A DNA stretch of 64,000 bases from Lingula anatina (Eukaryota; Brachiopoda; Lingulata; Lingulida; Lingulidae). A model generated the notes under the pieces. The model saw nothing but the letters and a program-made list of their open reading frames with translations. It had not been told where the DNA came from and ran no database searches. The stretch is taken from contig NW_019773803.1 in the NCBI RefSeq assembly GCF_001039355.2, positions 501,688 through 565,687 of the forward strand. The letters run 5' to 3'. The position numbers and the translations under genes were made by a program. Shown one piece after another: positions 38,401 to 51,876 of this stretch; position 1 is the stretch's first letter; each line of letters starts with the position of its first letter.

Positions 38401-40204
38401 TCAAGGAAACTTTCTTGCAATATGTAAGTCACATGATGGCCATATTGATTAGTCACAAGAGAAAATCTTTGAGCTCCTTAAATTTGTGGGAACAACAGTA
38501 ATAGTAGATATTACATAAAAGGAAAAAATAACACTGATACTGGACTTACAGAATGATAACACAATGATCTGACATTGAGATCATTACCATTGATCTTTAG
38601 CAGGGAAATGAGTGTCAGTGACATGATGGGCTGGTCATGACTGGTCAGATATGGCTAGGTATGAGACTGAGGGCCTGATCCCAGATATGGGAGAGGTTAG
38701 CTCTCAGTCCTCCTTTGTGGTTCAGTGAAGAGTCCTCTACACTCTGCCAGATGGCTTCTTTAACTACTTTTCTATGCCACTTCTCTTCTCAATCCAGGAT
38801 GGTAAAGACTTCACTGTTCACCTTGTGGCCTGTGGCTTCAGGCTGAGCTTACTTTGGCTTTCAGGGGTTGTTTGGACTCTCACATGTAAACTTCTGACTA
38901 TAGTCTTTACCACTTCACACTACCCCATACATACAAGGTTTGACATGTTGGATTGCTGCATTGCCATTGTAGAAGTCCAGTACTGGATATATTTTTTCCT
39001 CTTATGAGATTTCACTTGGATGAATTAGAATATTCACTCTCTCGATCAGTAGGACTGTATGTTCAAGGATTTGAATCTGGATGCTCAATTGACTTGTTAC
39101 ATGTTTAACATTGTGATGACAAAGTTCTTGCAACTGGATAGGCCCAGTAAAGGAATTAAATTAATCAGTGACTTAACATTCTAAAATACACAATAAGTGT
39201 GTCTTCTGCAAATCTCAATTTAAGAAAATATGAGGACGTGTGAAATTCTAAAAATATGCCAACAATGAAATCTAAGACAAAATTTCTGGGAAACATAGTA
39301 GCTTAGGCTTAAACAGTAAATATAAATTCATTGTTATTCTGAATTAATCATTAATACCTTGTGTTGCAAAATAGATTTAAAAACAAATAAATATCTTCAA
39401 CATAACTTTTATGTTCTTTTAGGGGCAAATGCATTGACTGTGACTTATATCAAAGTGAAGAGTTTTTTATTATTGATTTGCTTAATTTGATACAACTCCT
39501 ATATTTTTTGGCAAGACTCCAGTATATATAAAAAACACTGATATTTGAAACTACATCCAAAAGCTCATAATGACAACAAACAGCATTGTACATCCTTCTG
39601 TCAAATAAGTTTAAAATAAGAAAAAGAAATATGGAAAAGGTATTTGAATGTAGTGCTTCGAATGAATAAATTGATATGAAGTTGACATTAGAAATTAGAG
39701 ATAAATGTCACAACAAGGACCAAAAACCATTTCATCCAGTATTTCACATGCGTGTAATTCACCTCTATATATAACAAAGAAACACATGACCCATCTACCT
39801 ACAACTGGCCCATCCATGCATCAATGCCATCAGGCAATATGATTGATTCAGTCATTTGCTTAAACCATACAAATAAAAACATCTTGTTTGGTCTCATGCC
39901 ATTTAAAAAACAAGAATCAAGTCTCAAAATCATCACAATCTTCTCTGCCATTTTGCTTCTGGTAGTATATCTTCCAAATTATCACCTGATACATACTTTT
40001 GAAATCGGCATAAATACCTGCTATTGCAGTTTACTCCTGGTGGTTGATGCAGTGTTCCTCTACTGCAAAGTAACATAAACTGTAAATTATTTTCCTTTCC
40101 CTTCATGTTTCTTCTCTACTTTGCAAAATGTCTCATATTAGACTGTCAATCCCTGTAGAGACTGGTCACTGGCCCTGATCTCATGACCTCACTCCGTGGC
40201 AACA
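35411..40204 (-). other. SSUH2 3' UTR and convergent intergenic region
   Basis: No coding sequence is recognised on either strand. The stretch about 38560-38880 is clearly richer in G+C than its surroundings and may be UTR of the - strand gene. Reverse-strand AATAAA (TTTATT on +) occurs at 39466-39471 and 36421-36426 as possible polyadenylation signals. A short (TAATC)4 run lies near 37409-37428. The boundary between UTR and spacer cannot be set. Confidence 0.35.
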
Positions 40205-40351
40205 TCACATGACACTACATCTCCAGCAGCACCGCTGGGGGTACTTTGGTGCATAAACCATGTGTTCATTGCCATAAACCCAGAATCTCCAGTTTTCATG
40301 TCTCCACAAAACAGTGCATTCCCAAACTGGTTTCACAACTAACTCGTGTCT
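40205..40351 (-). CDS. SSUH2: SSUH2 last exon
   Basis: Acceptor TTTATATTACAG, then RHELVVKPVWECTVLWRHEN, WRFWVYGNEHMVYAPKYP and QRCCWRCSVM, with TGA at 40207-40205. The basic R(H/Q)xLxxxPV..V.......WVYG....VYA..YP..CC..C end is the C-terminal signature of SSUH2, including the final Cys cluster. Confidence 0.9.
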   Translation of the reverse strand, partial: RHELVVKPVWECTVLWRHENWRFWVYGNEHMVYAPKYPQRCCWRCSVM

Positions 40352-43300
40352 CTGTAATATAAATAATATGGTTTGGCAACTTCCAATCAAATCAATTGAA
40401 ACTTTTCTTAGTAATTTCTCTTATGAGGGATGGGGTTGATGGACTTAACCATGAACATTGCTAACATGGTTTGCACTGTTTACCTTTAAATCGAACTTAA
40501 TTACCTGCATAATTATTTTCTCATGTTCTTTTTCTGCTTTTTTTTCATGTCCCTCACAATAATCTTTGGACTTTTTGCACAGTTCCTGATTTGGATAGCT
40601 AGTCATGGCCCAAACCTTGTATAAAAGAAAAGAATTTAAGATAAAAATGTCTCAATGTAACATTCTGAAAAATTACTGCCGTACATATGAAATAAGCATG
40701 GTAAGAATATTTCATTTAACATACATCATATCTGATTTATTTGCTACTAGGTTGAAGGAAAACTAAAACTTGAGACCAAAACCAATTGATGGTGAAACCA
40801 ACCCACTGATTTGGAAAACAATTAAACCTCTCTTAAAATACACAAATGATGTTTGACAGTGAGACCCCATGATAATTGATTATACTTACCCTGGGTAATG
40901 TTTGCTCATAGACCTTCTGTCCACCAACATCCTTGACAAGTTCCTTAGGAAATTCAGTGTTCTCCACAATGTGGCGACTTACCAGGGTTTTACTGAGAAA
41001 TGTTGAAAACACAGGGCATAGATGAGTTTCCATTTGTCTTAGATTACTAGTCAAAGGAATTTTCTTCCATAATCTAGGATACTTATTCCACATCATGGAA
41101 ATCAAACAACATGTAACAATATTATGTTTTGGGGCAATTAGAAAAGCTCATTTATTACTGGAGGTACATATAATGCACAAGATACAGCAATGACCAATGT
41201 TCATTACTGCCTGACCTAATGCTTTTATCTGAGGAAAGCATTGTCGATTTTTTCTACTGAAATATTATCTGTCAGATCAAAACTATGTACTTGATGGGGT
41301 TTCAATCAATGATGATGCACCAGTAGAATTGTTTCTTAAATGTATTTGATGTTAAAGATCATGCATAAACAATTGAATGAGTGGGCTAGACAGTCTGGGC
41401 TCATCTATTCAATAACTTGGTTTATAGATTTTTTGAGACAGAAAAATGGTAGGTCAAACAAAATGTCCAGGAAATAGGGAATATTGACATTAAATGCAGA
41501 TTCATTGGTACAGAAAAAATGAACAAAAGATACAAAATTTCCTCCACATCTGGAATCTTGGCAAACAAAAAAAGATGTTCAAACTGATATCTGATATTTT
41601 CATCAATAGTAATCAATTCCATGCCTACAGTATTGTTATATTAATGTCTCAGCCAGACATTCCTCTAAGAAAAAAACCCTTCTAACTGAAAAACTTAACT
41701 ATGAACCTCTATGGTGTTTTATGTGCAACTCACAATTTTACAGCCAAAACAAGGAATCTCTTCAGTTTCTTGAGACCATCACAACTTTTGCATATGAGGG
41801 TGCCAGTAGTGTCACACACTCCACAACTAAAAGAAAATAAAAAATGGCAATGGCAATAAAACATTAAATTGCCTATAAAGTGAAATAAAATTGTATGTAC
41901 TACATACATGTAGTGATAAACAGTTTTTTATAATCTGCTTGGAAATATATATGGACCCAGCAAATGGTTTCTCCAACTTGCTGAAACGTAGATAAGTACA
42001 TAAAAGACTTTGAATGTTATTGATCTGGGTAGTGCACTACTAGTTTAATGCACCATGCTGAGTGGTTCACATCCCCAGAAGAATATCAATGTTAGAATCG
42101 TACATATTCAGTGCATAAATCTCATTTATGGAAATGAGTAAGTCTGCCCAAGAAAAGTATCTGTGGAAAAAAAAGCCAGTTGCCAAAATGGATTATTTTA
42201 CTTCTCAAGTTAAAGGGTTACATGCCATAGCTCATGGGGTATATGATTGAAACTGAGCAATATGCTACAACAGCATTGTTGTAATAATAATTAACTTTAT
42301 TCAGAAATAATAAGATTGTAACCCACATCCAAATATGTCAGAAGTTTTTCTACGGTTGCCAATATTAGAACCAATTGGAAATGGATACAGAGAAATATTC
42401 GAACCATAAATTTTGAAGACAAAATAGTTGGCAAAGCGGTGTTAAAAGCAGAGTCAATAGAAAAGTGAATACATAAGATTCTTGAGCAAAAAATGTTCAT
42501 AAGCTTGGTTGTTGGATATACATGAAAATTCTCAAACACAAGCCTAAAACTTTCCGTACTGCGAAAAATACAAGAGGCTATCAACATCAGCTGTCACCAG
42601 CCACCCATGAATAGGGACAGGGGGGGGGGGGTTGATCTACCTGACATTTATAAGAGGGTCCTGGCCGCTATACCACCTAGCAGTCAGTGAGTGTGAACAA
42701 CTACTCACATTGGTCTGATGAAGGCCTTCGACCAGGTTGGCAGTAAGCTAACGGTACGGAAATTTTTAGTCTTGTGTTTGAGAATTTTCATGTACATAAG
42801 ATTCTTGCTAATGAGTAATTGAACAGATCTAATAATAGACATACTTAATGTAAGGAGTGGAGAACCATCCCTTAATTAATAAATGAGCATTTACCAACTT
42901 GGATACTTAGTTTTATTATCTGCCCCAGAGACAAAATTTGTAAAAACTGAATGCAATGCAAAATAACGTTTCCATATTTTCCATATTTTCTGTTATGCCC
43001 TCTCCTCCCTCATCACCATCCCACCCCCCACCCACAAAAAGAAGTGGAGAAAGATAAAAAAAAATTGCGTGACCCTATTGTGCAGAGATGTTGAAGCTTT
43101 AAAACATTTAAAAACTGTTTTGTTTTTTTTTTTTTTTGCTTACCTGACCCTACCATGGCCACTGCAAGGCTTGCATGTGATGGCATATCTGCCATACACA
43201 ATCTTCTTCTTCCCTGAACCATTGCAGCTGGGACACTTCTTGTAGCCCTTCCCATGACACCAACGACATTCATTAGTCCCTGTGCCATCACAGAGGTTGC

Positions 43301-46300
43301 ACACCTGGTTTGGACAGTAACAAAAAACATATTTCAAACCAATAAAATTTATCAAACTGAAAACTGTTTTTCTTCTGCACTGGTGAACAACAGATTTGTA
43401 ATAGCAATAAAAAGCTGGATTGTCACTCTTAGAGGGCATTCCCGGAGATTTAGATCATTCCATCTGGATCGACCTAACTCCCTGGGGGTTCACGCTAACT
43501 TGCTGTCANACTATACCACCTAGCAGTCAGTGAGTGTGAACAACTACTCACATTGGTCTGATGAAGGCCTTCGACCAGGTTGGCAGTAAGCTAACGGTAC
43601 GGAAATTTTTAGTCTTGTGTTTGAAAATTTTCATGCACATAAGATTCTTGCTAATGAGTAATTGAACAGATCTAATAATAGACATACTTAATGTAAGGAG
43701 TGGAGAACCATCCCTTAATTAATAAATGAGCATTCACCAACTTGGATACTTAGTTTTATTATCTGCCCCAGAGACAAAATTTGTAAAAACTGAATGCAAT
43801 GCAAAATAACGTTTCTATATTTTCTGTTATGCTCTCTCCTCCCTCATCACCATCCCACCCCCCACCCACAAAAAGAAGTGGAGAAAGATGAAAAAAAATA
43901 ATTGCGTGACCCTATTGTGCAGAGATGTTGAAGCTTTAAAACATTTAAAAACTGTTTTTTTTTGTTTTTTTTTTTTTTTGCTTACCTGACCCTACCATGG
44001 CCACTGCAAGGCTTGCATGTGATGGCATATCTGCCATACACAATCTTCTTCTTCCCTGAACCATTGCAGCTGGGACACTTCTTGTAGCCCTTCCCATGAC
44101 ACCAACGACATTCATTAGTCCCTGTGCCATCACAGAGGTTGCACACCTGGTTTGGACAGTAACAAAAAACATATTTCAAACCAATAAAATTTATCAAACT
44201 GAAAACGGATTTTCTTCTGCACTGGTGAACAACAGATTTGTAATAGCAATAAAAAGCTGGATTGTCAATCTAAGAGGGCATTCCCAGAGATTTAGATCAT
44301 TCCATCTGGATCGACCTAACTCCCTGGGGGTTCACGCTAACTTGCTGTCAGCCGAGCGCACACTTTAGTTAATTATACCCCCTTACAGCTTTAGTAGGTG
44401 GGACAGACATTTAAGCCGGTTAAGCTGACACCAATCTAGTGAGACTCCCCAGGGGGATAGATCAATCTAAAAATCTGTGGGAATGCAGTCTTAAACATTT
44501 ACAAATATACTCCTAACACTATATCTACTGTTGCTAATAACATTCAGTAATAACAATAAAAGTGTGATTAATAATGAAAATATTGATAAATCACAGAAAA
44601 ATGCATTTTGAATTTTATTTCCTTAGCAACCCTTAAAAAATGGGCCATTTCCAGGTTGTGTACATACCACTAATGTCTCTGAATGAGGCAGGACATACTC
44701 TTGTGTTTCATTTTTGAACATATCTGTGGGTTCACATGGAATGGACCAGGGGGCAGGAACAAGGCCATTAACTGGGTGATCAAGAGGGCCACCTGAGAAG
44801 TAATGGTGAAGTTTGTAGGCAGATTCTTATGGCACTTGTAAGGTACTGCAGTACATTGTTTATAAAGGTTAGAGTTCTATGTTAAAGAATGGGTGTTATA
44901 AAACACTGATAAATTTTTTAGCAATAACATTCCCACAGCTTGTGCACAACCCATGTTTAACTTCATATACATTATGATAACAGCATACTCAAAGGCTAAA
45001 ATTGGCCATTTGATGCACAAGAGACAGTGAGGTATATGGGCATCTGGTGACTACATGTACAAACAGACAAATCGTCGGTCTAAAGAAGTCCTTACATGAC
45101 TAGTGCTGTAGCAATTTTTTTTATCTATTTTTAAGTTGAGAATTCTTAATTAAATTTTTAAAGCAAAATGTTATTGCAATAATTTAAACAAGCTTATATC
45201 TGAGAGTTTCACAAGTAAGAGGCATAAAAACATGGCCTTGGCACAAGTGTGACAATATCCAGTGTACAAAAAATAAAAGCAGCAAGAGATTAAGTAGCGA
45301 GAGTAACTAGTTGATACTAATAGAATCGAAAGATAAGCAGCATCTATACTTCCCTGAAGAGGTCTACTTACTGTGGTCTGGAGAATATGTAATAAAAAGA
45401 ACAATTAGAAGTAAGACTTCAAACATTTATCAAAATACAATAATCTATGGAAATTCACCATATCTAAAAGACATAACACAATTGTCTGTATAGGTATTAA
45501 GAATTCATTGGAAACATTTATCATATGTTTGTTTGATAGAATTAAATTTTCTTTTTGAAAAATGTTAATTCCAACTATTATTGTAAAATGAACATGTCTT
45601 CATCATGTTGCCATGTCTTTTGGATTTAAGTTATTACCATAGCTAACCCCATAAAATATGCTGAAGTGAAGCTTTTTCATAATATCTGTGACATCATTTT
45701 ATAAATTTCACTTAATTCATCCAAATTAGGAAACATGGATGACACGTGTCAATTCTCAGGTGCCTGATAAATATAAAGCCATTCTGTTGATTAATGAATG
45801 TGATATAAATGTGATATATCAAAAATGAATAATGAAAAAACCACCTTCACAGGTAAACATTTTTGCAACATTCCTGGGGCAACAGGCAAATATTCAAACA
45901 AAAACATGCAAAGAAAGAAAATTAATTAAAAAACCCAGTTGGCTTCATGCAGAAATATCTAATAGGTTAAAAGTCTAAAAGTTAACATCAGACTTAACAT
46001 GTTCAGATAGCAATAACTATTTTATATTAACATAAATAAAAAGATGTGATCTCATCATAAAACTGTATATTTATGCTTTAAAAAGCATTTAAATGTAAAG
46101 TATTTTTCACTCCATATTCTATAGATTACTGCTGATTACTAAAACATTTTTGGATATCAATGACTTGCAATGTTTAATTGATCAAGAGATCTAAACATAT
46201 AGGAATAAACAGACAAAAAATATTGCACAAAACAAACCACAAACACAGTACAGACAGATACAAAAACACATTAGTTTTTTATATTATGTCTTTCTTCCAC

Positions 46301-49300
46301 TTGAATGTTTGTTTTCTTTTTTTTTCTTTTAGGCAAAATAGGCTAAATATCCATTTATTCTTAGAACATGTAACAAATAGTGGGAAACAGGACAAGTTGG
46401 GGTTATTTATTTGTCAGATGGAGCAGGCAGGATGGATAAATAAATATCTTATTCTGTCATCCAGACTAAAATAGAGCCCATAATATGAGCACAATATGAT
46501 GTGGTGAGATACAATCTAGATCCATATTTCAAAACAATGTGGCAAGAATTAACATGACGCTTATAAAATCACTCTGAAAACATCAATCAATTTTTCAACA
46601 CTAAATATTTAGCCTTTTGATTATTGTGAGACTTTTTACTGCAGCTACTGGTTATGTTCAATATCTTTATATAGAATTCATTTAAATTGTCATTTTTAAA
46701 TATCAAATCATTACAGTAACTATGAATGCATGATACTATGACTGCCCTCAAGATCATACATTCTGCCTGAGGTTTGTCAAGTGTTTTTTAAATTATTTAT
46801 TTTATTGGTTTGTGACATTCAACAATACCTGTGTATGGCTCCTCATCCCAATTAAGGTGTCTAGATTCTGTAAAAGTTTCTAATTTGTACTGTAAAAATA
46901 GAACAAATAAAAGTTTATCATTTGGCTGAAGAACATTGCATTGCCACAGCACCACAGTTAATAATTCAAGTGTAGATACTGCTAACATTGGCCATGCTTA
47001 AAACATTGCAATCTTTGGAAACATGAACTTTAACAGTATCAAAATAATTTAAAATAAAGGATTCAATTGAATTTTTTATTCAAAACTCAAACTTTATTAG
47101 TTGGCCATGTGCAAATTGAGGCAAAGGGCTTGCTCTGCCATGAATGAACTTTCAGACTTGGCTCCAAAGTGATATATGAAAATATCAGGTTTTACAAAAA
47201 ATCAATATGGGTGAAGGTCCTTTTAAAGTTCTGCTGCCTTCAGAAATTAATTTACTGTAACAATACTCATTGAGACTCCATATGACCTGTAAAAGTACTC
47301 TGATTTTAAGAAAAGCCATAAATATGTTATTATTTAATAAAATAAATATCAAAGAAAAAATATTATCCTGAACAAAAATATTATTATCACAAAAAATATT
47401 ATCACTGCCTTGTATAACACAAGGTCTTCTTTTCAATTCAATGAAATGTCTAATCTGATAATATTCAATAGTCCTACTTAGCTTTACTACAAAATTCATT
47501 AAAAATTGTAATCAACTTATTCAAACATTCACCTGTAATGCACTTGTGTGAGTTACATTTATAATCTGCATTTCTCTTGCTACCTGACTACCAAAGCAGC
47601 AGTGCTGGGTGACATATGCTAAAAGTGCCTTGCGCGCATCTTCAGGATTCAGCTGTGGAGCACTACGGAACAAGAAACCAGACTTTAACACTTAATTTTT
47701 TACAGGAAAAACACCATTCTAAAAATCACATAAAATTACACCATATATATATGATCTATATTGCTGTTCTTAAAATGTGTACGACAGAAATAAAGAGAGA
47801 AGAAAGGGTACTGTGATCTAAAACATATCTTTTCTTCTATTTCAAGCATGTCTAGACTTTAACCAATTTAATCAAGTATTCCATGACAAAATATTTCATA
47901 ACTTTAAGTGCATAGAGCAATTCAGATTCATTTTAAGAGAGCTTTTTTTATTGATAAATCTATTTCCAGCTGGAAAATTGCCAAACACTTGGTTTTACCT
48001 GATGTGCTCTTCCCCTGGCTTATCCTTCTTTTCAGTAAACATAATGTAAGGTGGTGGGGGTACTGATCCTGGTTTGACATCTACAACAATGATTACAAAA
48101 CAAAAAATGAAGATTTTCATTTTAAAAATAAACCACAAAACAAACCTTCCAACAATAATTGAGAAAAACAAAATATAATGAAATAATGGAAATCAACTTT
48201 TCTCCAACATGTTTAGAATTAAATAAATAAATAAATTTAATAAATTAATTAAATATAACATTGAAAATTAACCTCTTCATAATTGAAAAGAGATCATTAT
48301 ATCTTATAAATAAATGAAGTCTATAAAAAATCTATGATATAATGCAAATAATCAAGCAGGAAATACAAACACTTCTCATTAGATATCTAAAATAACAGAA
48401 AACAGTTCTTATAAAGGTGCAAGAACAAGATACTCATTAATAAGCCATACACAAATACCCTATTTTAAAACAGACCCATTCCGATCCATATATAGGGTTG
48501 TTAAACAGGCCTGTCCATACAATAAAATGGCAATTAACTGTTGTTAATTTACATAGCAAAATAGTCCCCTTTCATATTAAATCTATTTGCTCCATTAAAT
48601 ATCATAGCTGACTTATTAGACCAATGTCTGCTGTTGGTACCACTGCTTTGCAACCTTTATGTAATTATAACCATTCTTACGTCATTTGGTAAACTACTTC
48701 ACTCATGTAAAACTTCAAATTATTCACGGTGATCTCATAAGAACGTCTGCACAAAACCAATTTTTTCTCTATTCCCCCAAGGGGCATTAACTTTAAGTTC
48801 AGACTAGAAGGTCAGTCAACTGGAGTGAACCTTTCCTCATGCAAAATAAATATGGCCAAAGAGACCAATTATAAGTTGAAATGATTAAATTAAGCTGTAT
48901 CAACTCTAAAATGATAAATGTTTCCAATTGATTGATAAAACAAAACACAATAGTCCACAACTATTATTTCGAAATTACAATCTACCATGTAAAATAAAAA
49001 AAAGGATGGGTTTGCCTTATCTCATCCACCAAAATGTTTCTTAATTAAGAATATATAAAATATTTTACAGGATCAAAATAAAGTAAAAAAAAAATAAATG
49101 AATAAATATAAAGAGATAAATTCAAAAATAAACAAGAAAAGGAATTATTCAATTTTCTGCAGAAAATCAAATGTTTCTGCATCAAGTAAAATGTGGTATA
49201 TTCAGGTACAGAATAGATAAAGGTTTGGATTTCAAGAAACTACCAAGAAGTTCAACCTACTGTTAGACTACCTGATTCTCACAATACCAAAGTAGCTATT

Positions 49301-51845
49301 ATAGGCACATTTTCCACATTTCCATGGAAAGAGGGTAGTAAACTACCAGGCTGCACTTACAGTACAAAAATCTATCTTATCTTGGGTACAACTAATTAGC
49401 TGCTAATCACAATTAAACAGGACATGCCAACCCAACCAGAGGTGTTGGTATACTTGATTGATACTTTCACCTTCATTATACTTTTTTAGAATACCAAGGA
49501 GAAGACACTCTTGTTTTAGCTGGTGGTTTTATCTAATTAGTATGAATCTAAGCAATCACATCTCATAAATTTGAAAACCCAAGCTTATCCACTGTAACAT
49601 TAGGCATATGCTTTACAATGTCAAAGGTCTAGATAGGTCTGATGAAAAGATTTACAGACAAAAGAATTACTGTCAATGAAATAAGTACTTCACTTTACAA
49701 CAAAACCATTCAGCAACTGAGCAAAATGTCTCTCAGCCTGGTATTGATATAGTCCAAAGATCAATTTTGTACACAAGCAAAACATTTTCATGAAGCTTAC
49801 ATGTACTAGTAAACTGGACACACTGAGTAGAGTTTCCTACGATAAATGTCTGTGTACAAATAATAATCTTTGGCCCATTCACCATTTGTTAGTCATCATT
49901 TCTTGGATCGGATGCATTTTAAAAGAGTTAATAGTCATACTAATATTGCAAGTATGTTGGCACAAACACAAACACGCAATATACTTGAATATTGATCTAA
50001 AACATTCAAACACGTTCTAATCCTATAAGCATTTTAAGTGGAAACTCTTCATATATATGAACATCATGAAAGATCATTTAGAAACATACATCTGCACCTT
50101 AAAACACACACCAAGATAAAGTATTAAAAAAATACAGCAGCAGTGTTGAACAGGTATCAACACTGAACATCATTTGTCAACGTTTGCACTGTTAAATGAT
50201 CATGTCAGGCAAAGAATGCCCCAAAATAAAAAAATGTTTTTGTTAATCGTGAAATTGTATATTTTTTGTTTTTTCATCTAAAAGGTTGTAAGCATTTTTT
50301 TTTTTTGTTTGGCTAATTTAGTCCATATCATGCATTGTTAGTACTTGAGCTATAACAGTAAAATGTGGCACTCATAATAATCTATGTAAATCTAATATTC
50401 CATTTAATTTTTGGTTTTCAAAAGTTAGAAAAAGAAAACAATGAAAAATATGACAAAAAATAACATGAAAGAAAATTCAAAAATTGATTTGAAAAAAAAG
50501 TGACAATTGATGTCAATGGAGCCTATATACACCTGCTGGTATGCTAGTGGTTATCTAGAAGCAAGTATAAAAGCAGTTGGGATTACATCAAACATAAGGC
50601 TTACCTTCATTTGGAACAACTAAGGCAAAATAAAAGAAAACAAATGTGATGGAATGGGGGGAAAATGAAACAATATCTTTTAGGCAAAAATCAAATCAAC
50701 ATTGATAACACTTTTACAATTATAATTACCTGCTTTGTAGATAAAAAAAAGGTACAAATGAATTGAAAATTAGCTTGGTTGCATATCTTTCATCAAGGAA
50801 ACATAAGTACAATCTAATATCTAGTCATGTTTTTGATCTAAATGATGTATACCTTTATATTATCTGCTTTAATAACATCAAACATTATGTACAGGAGTTT
50901 CCATGACAACACCTTAATGGCAATTAAGGCTTGGCATTAATTGTCATATCTTTCTTTGACAGAAATAACGTTAGTAAGAAGAAATGACTCTTTATGTGCA
51001 GCATTTTGATATTTAATCAATAACAAAAGTTAGAGGCCACAATGAACTAAGAGTGAATAATAATCAAATTAGGAATCAATATTTATAGACTTCCATATCC
51101 ATAGGATACTAAAATGGCCAAAGGTACGTAACTTTGAAAGGGGGAAACTCGGGGCATATTAATAAGGGAGCATGGGTGGGCTATTTACATTAGCACCCCA
51201 ATTAACAATACTGTCACACAAGTGGTGACAGGGCAAATGGAGAAGGAGAGTGCAAACAGCTAACAGTAGCAGAGGCAGAACAATGATGAAAAAACAGCAA
51301 TTACATCATTTATTATTTAGAATTTTAAATACTGACACAAAATGCAATAAACAGTATTTATCAGTATGTATATGTATTTATTTCTTTTATCATGATCACA
51401 CTTTTTAATCTACCCCAGATTATGTACAGGACATGCATGATTATGCCCTTCATCAGGCAAAAACTGACTTCAGAACTACTGCTTATTGGTTCACTTATGG
51501 GGAAGACCAGGTTAAAATATTCTAGTTCTGATTTCAAAATTTTACCTACCTGGTCTTATCTTACTAGATGACCATATAGCGTACCAAACTTTGGAGTCAA
51601 AACATTTCACAAATGTCAATCTGACACTAAACAAGACAGGTTTACCTATTATCAAACCTGACAGCCTGGTACCAATCTTTCGAAAGTTTTATTTAGCTTG
51701 TTGAGAAGGAAAGTTGAAAGTTTAACTTTAAATAAAAATCTTTATGAAAGTATGTGGCAGGATAGCATTTACATTGGGTATTTAATTTTCATATAATTGA
51801 AACTGACTTTTTTCTAAGTATGTTTGTGAAGTTATCCCCCCCCCC

Positions 51846-51876
<31 letters not shown>

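Noticed and set aside
42715-42775. CTGATGA ... GAAA resembling a hammerhead ribozyme core
   Set aside because: No stem II pairs the bases just after CTGATGA with those just before GAAA, and no clear stem III or cleavage site is present.
43013-44172. Two identical Cys-poor reading frames on the - strand over SSUH2 exon 6
   Set aside because: They are out-of-frame shadows of the exon 6 copies; the CxxCxG frame is the real one.
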